A stretch of DNA of 64,000 nt from Actinokineospora spheciospongiae. Its GTDB lineage: Bacteria; Actinomycetota; Actinomycetes; Mycobacteriales; Pseudonocardiaceae. Of the stretch, positions 58,162 through 64,000 are shown in pieces. Each line of letters opens with the position of its first letter. The first letter of the stretch is position 1. Location: the NCBI RefSeq assembly GCF_000564855.1, contig NZ_AYXG01000048.1:1-64000 (forward strand), read 5' to 3'. The notes under the pieces are model-generated. The model was given only the letters and a program-made list of their open reading frames with translations. It was not told where the DNA came from and ran no database searches. A program made the translations under genes and the position numbers.

Positions 58162-60054
58162 ATGACCCTCGTCGCCGACCGCGCCGTGCCCACCGACCAA
58201 CCCGGTGGCGTCCCCGAAATCCCCGCCGCTCCCCCGCCGAGACGGCACCGCGTCGCACTGGCGGTGCTGCTGCTGGGAACCGCCGTGCTCTACCTGTGGA
58301 ACCTGGGCGCCTCTGGGTGGGCCAATGCCTACTACTCGGCCGCCGCGCAGGCGGGCGGGGAGAGCTGGTCGGCGTGGTTCTTCGGCGCGACCGACGCGGC
58401 GGGCGGCATCACCGTCGACAAGACGCCCGCGGCGACCTGGCTCATGGGGTTGTCCGTGCGGGTCTTCGGGCTCAGCCCGTGGAGCGTGCTGGTGCCGCAG
58501 GCGCTGGCCGGGGTGGCGTCGGTGGCTGTGCTGCACGCGGCGGTCCGGCGGTGGTCCGGCCCGGCGGCGGGGCTGATCGCGGGTGCGGCGCTGGCGTTGA
58601 CCCCGGTGGCGGCGCTGATGTTCCGGTTCAACAACCCGGACGCGCTGCTGGTGTTGTTGCTGGTGGTAGCCGCCTACTGCGTGGTGCGCGCGTTGGAGAA
58701 GGCCAGTCCGAAGTGGCTGGTGCTGGCGGGCGCGGCGGTCGGGTTCGCGTTCCTGACCAAGATGTTGCAGGCGTTCCTGGTGCTGCCCGCGTTCGGGCTG
58801 GTCTACCTGATCGCCGCCCCCACCGGGCTGGGCAAGCGGATCGGGCACCTGGTCGCCGCGCTTGGCGCGATGGTCGTCGCGGGCGGCTGGTGGGTGCTCG
58901 TGGTCGAGTTGGTCCCCGCTGCCAGTAGGCCCTACATCGGCGGCTCGCAGGAGAACAGCGTGCTGGAGCTGGCGCTGGGCTACAACGGCCTGGGCAGGCT
59001 CACCGGCAACGAGGTCGGCAGCGTCGGCGGCGGTGCGGGCTGGGGCTCGCCCGGCTGGTCGCGGCTGTTCGGCACCGAGATGGGCAGCGAGATCGCCTGG
59101 CTGCTGCCCGCCGCGCTGCTGGCCCTGCTCGGCGGTCTCTGGCTGACCCGCCGCGCCCCGCGCACCGACCGGACCCGGGCCGCGCTGATCCTGTGGGGCG
59201 GGTGGCTGGTCGTCACCGGCGTCACGTTCAGCCTGATGGACGGCATCATCCACCCGTACTACGCGGTGGCGCTGGCCCCGGCGGTGGCGGCCCTGGTGGG
59301 CATCGGCGCGGCCACCGCCTGGCGGTCGCGGCACGACTTCGCCTCGGTGGGGTTGCTGGCGGCGGGGGTGGCGCTGACCGCGGTCGAGGCGTCGCTGCTG
59401 CTGGCCAGGGAGTCGGACTGGCTGCCCTGGCTGCGGCCGGTGGTGCTGTTCGGCGGGCTGGTGGTGGCCGCGCTGATCGTCCTGGTGCCGGTGCTGCCCA
59501 GGCTCGCCGCCCGGGGGGTCGCGGCGCTGGCGCTGGTCGTGGTGCTCGCCGCCCCTGGCGCGTACTCGGTCGCCACCGCCGCGCAGCCGCACTCCGGTGC
59601 GCTGCCCTCGGTCGGTCCCGGCAGCGCCATGGGCTTCGGCGGGGGCGGTGGACCCGGCGGTGGCGGGCGCGGCGGCGGCATGGGCGGCCTGCTCGGCGCC
59701 CCGACCCCCAGCGCCGAGGTGGTCGCCGCGCTGTCGCGGGACTCCACGTCCTACACGTGGGCGGCGGCCGTGGTCGGCTCCAACAACGCGGCGGGCTACC
59801 AGCTCGCGATCGACCTGCCGGTGTTCGCCCTGGGCGGCTTCAACGGCACCGACCCGGCGCCGACCCTGGCGCAGTTTCAGCAGATGGTGGCGAACGGTCA
59901 GGTCCACTGGTTCATCAGCAGCACGATCATGTCCGGCGGTTCCGGCAGCGATGCCGCCCGGGAGATCGCCGAGTGGGTCGCGGACAACTTCACCGCCACC
60001 CCCGTCGACGGCACCGCGCTCTACGACCTGTCGACCCCCACCGCCACAACGTGA
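58162..60054 (+). CDS. GT39/ArnT-like membrane glycosyltransferase (copy 1)
   Basis: Encodes 630 residues from the ATG at 58162. About 12 transmembrane helices start at LAVLLLGTAVLYLWNLG. The first outer loop has the acidic GGITVDKTPAATWLMGL segment of the PMT/ArnT fold, which uses lipid-linked sugars. A Gly-rich linker (about 515-540) leads to a C-terminal extracytoplasmic domain ending in NFTATPVDGTALYDL. Resembles Bacillus YkcB-type transferases that decorate cell-wall polymers or proteins. Paralogue of the protein at 61436. Confidence 0.87.
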   Translation: MTLVADRAVPTDQPGGVPEIPAAPPPRRHRVALAVLLLGTAVLYLWNLGASGWANAYYSAAAQAGGESWSAWFFGATDAAGGITVDKTPAATWLMGLSVRVFGLSPWSVLVPQALAGVASVAVLHAAVRRWSGPAAGLIAGAALALTPVAALMFRFNNPDALLVLLLVVAAYCVVRALEKASPKWLVLAGAAVGFAFLTKMLQAFLVLPAFGLVYLIAAPTGLGKRIGHLVAALGAMVVAGGWWVLVVELVPAASRPYIGGSQENSVLELALGYNGLGRLTGNEVGSVGGGAGWGSPGWSRLFGTEMGSEIAWLLPAALLALLGGLWLTRRAPRTDRTRAALILWGGWLVVTGVTFSLMDGIIHPYYAVALAPAVAALVGIGAATAWRSRHDFASVGLLAAGVALTAVEASLLLARESDWLPWLRPVVLFGGLVVAALIVLVPVLPRLAARGVAALALVVVLAAPGAYSVATAAQPHSGALPSVGPGSAMGFGGGGGPGGGGRGGGMGGLLGAPTPSAEVVAALSRDSTSYTWAAAVVGSNNAAGYQLAIDLPVFALGGFNGTDPAPTLAQFQQMVANGQVHWFISSTIMSGGSGSDAAREIAEWVADNFTATPVDGTALYDLSTPTATT

Positions 60055-60137
60055 TCCGCGTCATGACCGATGAGGACACAGGTCCCGCACAGCTTCGGCA
60101 CACCGACCACCCAGCGGACCCCCGGAGGCTCGCAGCC

Positions 60138-61439
60138 ATGACAGCCACCTCGCTCCCCCTCCCCGCCCAGCGGGGTCTCGGCCGCGGTCCCGTGCGGGTC
60201 GCGGGACCGGCCCCCGTCCTCGACGTCGTCGTGCCCGTGCACAACGAGGAGGTCGACCTCGAACCGTGCGTGCGCCGCCTGCACGCGCACCTCAAGGCCC
60301 AGTTCCCGTACCGGTTCCGGATCACCGTGGCCGACAACGCCAGCACCGACCGCACCGCCGAGGTGGCCGACGCGCTGGCCGAGGCGCTGCCCGAGGTGCG
60401 CTCGGTGCGGCTGGAGCAGAAGGGCCGCGGCCGGGCGCTGCACACCACCTGGCTCGGCTCCGACGCCGAGGTACTGGCCTACATGGACGTGGACCTCTCG
60501 ACCGACCTGGCGGCGCTGTCGCCGCTGGTGGCCCCGCTGATCTCCGGGCACTCCGACGTGGCCATCGGCTCGCGGCTGGCCCGGGGCGCGCGGGTGGTGC
60601 GCGGGCCCAAGCGCGAGTTCATCTCCCGCGCCTACAACGTGATCCTGCGCGGCACCCTGCGCGTGCGCTTCTCCGACGCGCAGTGCGGGTTCAAGGCCAT
60701 CCGCGCCGACGTGGCGCGCACGCTGCTGCCGCACGTGGCCGACACCGGCTGGTTCTTCGACACCGAGCTGCTGGTGCTGGCCCAGCGCGCGGGCCTGCGC
60801 ATCCACGAGGTCCCGGTGGACTGGGTGGACGACCCGGACAGCCGGGTGGACATCGTGGCCACCGCGCTGGCCGACCTGCGCGGCATCGCCCGCCTCGGCC
60901 GGGGTCTGACCACCGGCGCCATCCCGATCGCCCGGCTGCGCGAGCAGTTGTCCCGGGGCGCGATCAGCGCGGACCCGCCGGGGGTGCCCGCGGGGCTGCT
61001 GCGGCAACTGGTGCGCTTCGGCGCGATCGGCGTGCTCAGCACCGCGGCGTACCTGGTGCTGTACGTGCTGCTGCGCGGCGGCGTCGGCCCGCAGGCGGCG
61101 AACTTCACCGCGCTGCTGGTCACCGCGGTCGGCAACACCGCGGCGAACCGGCGGCTCACCTTCGGCGTGCGCGGCAGCGGCGGCGCGGCCAGGCACCAGT
61201 TCCAGGGGCTGCTCGTGTTCGCCCTCGGGTTGGGCCTGACCAGCGGGTCGCTGGCCCTGCTGCACGGCCTGGGCGACCCGGGTCGCGGCACCGAGGTCGT
61301 CGTCCTGGTCGGGGCCAACCTCGCCGCCACCGTCCTGCGGTTCCTGCTGCTGCGCGGCTGGGTGTTCCGCCGCGCGGACGAGCGGTCCACCCTCGAGGAG
61401 ACCGGCGCCGCGGCGCCGAGTGCGGAGAACGCGCGATGA
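60138..61439 (+). CDS. GT2 polyprenyl-phosphate sugar synthase fused to GtrA domain
   Basis: Encodes 433 residues from the ATG at 60138 (GGAGG upstream); an in-frame ATG at 60063 is possible. Residues about 30-270 form a GT2 domain like dolichyl-phosphate mannose/glucose synthases: VLDVVVPVHNEEVDLEPCVRRL, ADNASTDRTAEVA, metal-binding MDVDLSTD, SDAQCGFKAIRAD. Residues about 290-415 form a four-helix GtrA-type flippase domain (LVRFGAIGVLSTAAYLVLYVLL, FTALLVTAVGNTAANRRLTF). It makes and probably flips the lipid-linked sugar used by the flanking GT39 proteins. Stop overlaps the next start (ATGA). Confidence 0.9.
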   Translation: MTATSLPLPAQRGLGRGPVRVAGPAPVLDVVVPVHNEEVDLEPCVRRLHAHLKAQFPYRFRITVADNASTDRTAEVADALAEALPEVRSVRLEQKGRGRALHTTWLGSDAEVLAYMDVDLSTDLAALSPLVAPLISGHSDVAIGSRLARGARVVRGPKREFISRAYNVILRGTLRVRFSDAQCGFKAIRADVARTLLPHVADTGWFFDTELLVLAQRAGLRIHEVPVDWVDDPDSRVDIVATALADLRGIARLGRGLTTGAIPIARLREQLSRGAISADPPGVPAGLLRQLVRFGAIGVLSTAAYLVLYVLLRGGVGPQAANFTALLVTAVGNTAANRRLTFGVRGSGGAARHQFQGLLVFALGLGLTSGSLALLHGLGDPGRGTEVVVLVGANLAATVLRFLLLRGWVFRRADERSTLEETGAAAPSAENAR

Positions 61440-63325
61440 CCACCACGACGACCACCACGACGTCCGAACCCCGGCACGCCGCACCCGCCGCGCCCGCGGT
61501 CGCCGCCCAGGTGCCCGCGGCCCGGCGCGGCTGGGAGCGGCCCGCGCTGATCGGGCTGCTGGCCGTGACGGCCGCGCTGTACCTGTGGGACCTGAGCGCT
61601 TCGGGCTGGGCCAACGACTTCTACGCCGCCGCCGCGCAGGCGGGGACGCAGAGCTGGAAGGCGCTGTTCTTCGGCTCGCTCGACGCGGGCAACACCATCA
61701 CCGTCGACAAGCCACCCGCCGCGCTGTGGCTGATGGCGCTGTCGGGGCGGGTCTTCGGGTTCTCCTCGTGGAGCATGCTGCTGCCGCAGGCGCTGTGCGG
61801 GATCGGCTCGGTGTGGTTGCTGCACAACGCGGTCCGGCGCTGGTCCGGTCCGGTCGCCGGGCTGATCGCGGGTGCCGCGCTGGCGCTGACGCCGGTGGCC
61901 GCGCTGATGTTCAAGTTCAACAACCCGGACGCGCTGCTGGTGCTGCTGATGGTGGCGGGCGGCTACTGCGTGGTGCGGGCGACGGAGGGGGCGAGCTGGC
62001 GGTGGCTGGCCCTGGCCGGTGTCGCAATCGGTTTCGCGTTCCTGGCCAAGACGTTGCAGGCCTTCCTGGTGCTGCCCGCCTTCGGGCTGGTGTACCTGGT
62101 CGCCGCGCCCACCGGCCTGGGCAGGCGGCTGCTGCACCTGCTGGGCGCGGTCGCGGCGCTGGTGGTCTCGGCGGGCTGGTTCGTGGTCGTCACCGACCTG
62201 TGGCCCGCCGACTCGCGGCCCTACGTCGGCGGTTCCACCGACAACACCGAACTCGACCTGGCCCTGGGCTACAACGGCCTGGGCCGCATCTTCGGCGGCT
62301 CGGGCAACGGCGGCGGGGGCGGGGGTGGCGGCGGCATGGGCACCGCGTTCGGCGGGGACACCGGGCTGGGCCGGATGTTCGGCGCCGCGTTCGGCTCCGA
62401 GGTGTCGTGGCTGCTGCCGTCCGCGCTGATCGCCCTGGTCGCCGGGCTCTGGTTCACCCGCCGGGCACCGCGCACCGACCGCGCCCGCGCCGGGCTGCTG
62501 CTCTGGGGCGGGTGGATGGTGGTGACCGCGCTGGTGTTCAGCTACATGGAGGGCACCATCCACCCGTACTACACGGTGGCGCTGGCCCCCGGCGTCGCGG
62601 GCGTGATCGGCATCGGCACCCGGGAGCTGTGGCGTGGTCGAGACCACCTGGGCGCGCGGGTCGTGCTGGCGGCCGTGGTGGCGGTCGGCGCGGGCTGGGG
62701 CTTCGTGCTGCTGGAGCACGACGCGCAGTGGTTGCCGTGGCTGCGCTGGGTGGTGGCCGCGCTCGGGGTGCTCTCCGCGACCGCGATCGCCGTGGGCGCG
62801 CACCGGTTCGCCAGGGCGGCCGTGCCGGTGGCGCTGGTGGCGCTGCTGGCCGGGGGCGGTGCCACCACGGCGTACGCGGTGGCCACCGCGACGACCGCGC
62901 ACAGCGGTTCGATCCCGGCCTCCGGTCCCGCGTCGGCGGGTGGCGGCGGCGCGTTCGGCGGCGGGGGCGGTCCGGGCGGTGGGCAGGAGGTCAGCGCGGA
63001 ACTGGTGCGGGCGCTGCGCGCCACCACCGGGACGTGGGCGGCGGCGAGCACCGGGTCGATGGGCGCGGGCAGCCTGCAACTGGCAAGTGGCCGTCCGGTG
63101 ATCCCCATCGGCGGCTTCAACGGCGGCGACCCGGCACCCACGCTGGCGCAGTTCCAGCGGTACGTCGCCGAAGGCCAGGTCCGCTACTACATCGCGGGCG
63201 GTCAGGGCCGCGGGATCGGCGGCCCCGGCGGCAGCGACGACATCGCCACCTGGGTGCAGGAGAACTTCACCCGGACCAGCATCGGCGGCCAGACGGTGTA
63301 CGACCTGGCTGCGCCCCTCGGGTGA
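61436..63325 (+). CDS. GT39/ArnT-like membrane glycosyltransferase (copy 2)
   Basis: Encodes 629 residues. A Thr-rich start (eight Thr in a row) precedes about 12 helices. The acidic first-loop motif is ITVDKPPAALWLMAL, and long blocks are shared with the copy at 58162 (GLIAGAALALTPVAALMF, FNNPDALLVLLMV). A Gly-rich insertion (about 285-305) lies in a periplasmic-side loop and a second Gly-rich linker precedes the C-terminal extracytoplasmic domain (GGFNGGDPAPTLAQFQRYVA). It uses the lipid-linked sugar from the coupled GT2-GtrA protein. Confidence 0.87.
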   Translation: MTTTTTTTTSEPRHAAPAAPAVAAQVPAARRGWERPALIGLLAVTAALYLWDLSASGWANDFYAAAAQAGTQSWKALFFGSLDAGNTITVDKPPAALWLMALSGRVFGFSSWSMLLPQALCGIGSVWLLHNAVRRWSGPVAGLIAGAALALTPVAALMFKFNNPDALLVLLMVAGGYCVVRATEGASWRWLALAGVAIGFAFLAKTLQAFLVLPAFGLVYLVAAPTGLGRRLLHLLGAVAALVVSAGWFVVVTDLWPADSRPYVGGSTDNTELDLALGYNGLGRIFGGSGNGGGGGGGGGMGTAFGGDTGLGRMFGAAFGSEVSWLLPSALIALVAGLWFTRRAPRTDRARAGLLLWGGWMVVTALVFSYMEGTIHPYYTVALAPGVAGVIGIGTRELWRGRDHLGARVVLAAVVAVGAGWGFVLLEHDAQWLPWLRWVVAALGVLSATAIAVGAHRFARAAVPVALVALLAGGGATTAYAVATATTAHSGSIPASGPASAGGGGAFGGGGGPGGGQEVSAELVRALRATTGTWAAASTGSMGAGSLQLASGRPVIPIGGFNGGDPAPTLAQFQRYVAEGQVRYYIAGGQGRGIGGPGGSDDIATWVQENFTRTSIGGQTVYDLAAPLG

Positions 63326-63421
63326 GGACTTTGGACCCCTGGGACAGCGGCGTCGGGCCCGCGTAGGCTGCCGAGCACTCGGTTCCGACGCCGCTGGGAG
63401 GGGTGGTCGCCATGCGCGCGT

Positions 63422-63790
63422 GTGCGCGGCACCCCTGGGACGGCGGTGGTCACCATCGCTGAGCCGGTGCGGCCGCAGGCCCGCGTGGACCCGACCGCAG
63501 CCCCGGACCCGGCACCCGGCCCCCGGCTGCAGGGCCACGCGGACCTCACCACCCGCCCGGACGTGGAGGCCCTGCTGCTGGCGCTCTGCGGCCAGGCCAC
63601 CGGCGACGTCCACCTCGACCTCGCCGAACTCGACTTCATCGACGTGTCCGGCGTGATCTCCCTGCTGCGGGCGGCCGCCACCCTCCCCCCGGGCGCCCAC
63701 CTGGTGCTGAGCAACCCCCCGCAGGCCATGCGCCGCATCCTGGAGGTCCTCGGCCCCGCGGTGGCCGAGTCCGGCGTCCGGGTCGACTGA
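63422..63790 (+). CDS. STAS-domain anti-anti-sigma-like protein
   Basis: About 122 residues from a GTG at 63422; the start is uncertain because the best ribosome-binding site (GGGAGGGG near 63397) serves an ATG at 63412 in another frame that soon stops. The STAS fold spans about 36-120: a first strand, ALLLALCGQATGDVHLDLAELDFIDVSGVISLLRAAATLP with the phosphorylatable Ser in DVSG, and LVLSNPPQAMRRILEVLG. Such proteins release sigma factors from anti-sigma kinases. No kinase gene is nearby. Confidence 0.78.
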   Translation: MRGTPGTAVVTIAEPVRPQARVDPTAAPDPAPGPRLQGHADLTTRPDVEALLLALCGQATGDVHLDLAELDFIDVSGVISLLRAAATLPPGAHLVLSNPPQAMRRILEVLGPAVAESGVRVD

Positions 63791-63839
63791 GCCGCGCACC
63801 TCCCGCCACACTGTCCACACAGGACCGGTCGGGGCGCGG

Positions 63840-64000
63840 TCAGGGAGCGGGCCTGTCGTCGGCGAGGCCCGCTTCGTAGCCCGCGATGACCAACTGCGCC
63901 CGGTCGCGGGTGGACAGTTTGGCCCTGAGGTGGCCGATGTGGGTCTTCACCGTGTGCCTGCTCAGGTGCAGGGCCTCCTCGATCTCCGCGTTGGACAGCC
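63840..64000 (-). CDS. LuxR-type response regulator, C-terminal part
   Basis: Cut by the window edge; only the last 53 codons are present. They encode a LuxR/NarL helix-turn-helix: LSNAEIEEALHLSRHTVKTHIGHLRAKLSTRDRAQLVIAGYEAG, then a short tail. This is the usual DNA-binding end of a NarL-type response regulator, convergent with the STAS gene. The receiver domain must lie beyond position 64000. Confidence 0.85.
   Translation of the reverse strand, partial: LSNAEIEEALHLSRHTVKTHIGHLRAKLSTRDRAQLVIAGYEAGLADDRPAP

Noticed and set aside
60632-63820. A 1062-codon minus-strand open frame across the glycosyltransferase set
   Set aside because: Antisense of well-supported membrane protein genes; translation is Gln/Arg/Gly-rich noise.

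Overview
The window is very GC-rich, densely coded DNA with frequent GTG starts, leaderless-type promoters and overlapping stop/start codons. This points to a filamentous actinomycete. A Pseudonocardiales member (Saccharothrix, Actinokineospora, Lentzea type) is my guess, not a demonstrated identity. No rRNA, tRNA, CRISPR array, insertion sequence or replication origin was seen.

Layout. (a) 0-13.4 kb is ordinary chromosome: a small winged-helix protein, a DUF5666-like membrane protein divergent from an OmpR-type response regulator and histidine kinase, a TipA-like MerR regulator, a frameshifted beta-propeller-like gene, an HNH-like protein, a MarR regulator divergent from a flavin monooxygenase with two matching operators, glucose-6-phosphate dehydrogenase, a GH15 glucanase/trehalase-type enzyme and a MmcQ/YjbR protein. 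(b) 13.4-53.8 kb is a type II (aromatic) polyketide cluster bracketed by two TetR-MFS exporter modules whose promoters carry the same 18-bp palindrome. (c) 53.8-58 kb holds remnants of a Hint/subtilase protein and a MerR regulator divergent from a UvrA-like DrrC-type self-resistance ATPase. (d) 58-64 kb is a cell-envelope glycosylation set (two paralogous GT39-type membrane transferases around a GT2-GtrA fusion), a STAS protein and the 3' part of a LuxR-type regulator.

The polyketide cluster. KS-alpha, chain-length factor, ACP, a Ser-for-Cys KSIII homologue and a flavin hydroxylase form one coupled operon (40.2-45.7 kb). A discrete acyltransferase, an actIII-type ketoreductase, two didomain aromatase/cyclases, a kynurenine-formamidase-type cyclase, a SnoaL-like protein, an acyl ligase fused to an ABM oxygenase, a P450 and several flavin hydroxylases build and oxidise the aglycone. 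Two DnrK-fold methyltransferases, a B12-binding radical SAM enzyme, a nitroreductase, a Gfo/Idh/MocA oxidoreductase and an aldo/keto reductase lacking usual catalytic residues add tailoring. Two MycE/SpnI/SpnK-like and one TylF/SpnH-like sugar O-methyltransferases beside an atypical GT-B-like protein suggest a fully O-methylated 6-deoxyhexose, probably rhamnose from primary metabolism because no dTDP-sugar genes are present.

Control. One SARP regulator (38.0 kb) sits at the centre. Nine cluster promoters contain heptamers resembling (T/G)TCGAGC phased at exactly 11 bp, in eight cases 34-54 nt upstream of the start codon, which looks like the SARP regulon. The product cannot be named from sequence. 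The combination of Ser-KSIII plus AT, ligase-ABM fusion, radical SAM enzyme, atypical glycosyltransferase and permethylation set is the most promising undescribed system here.
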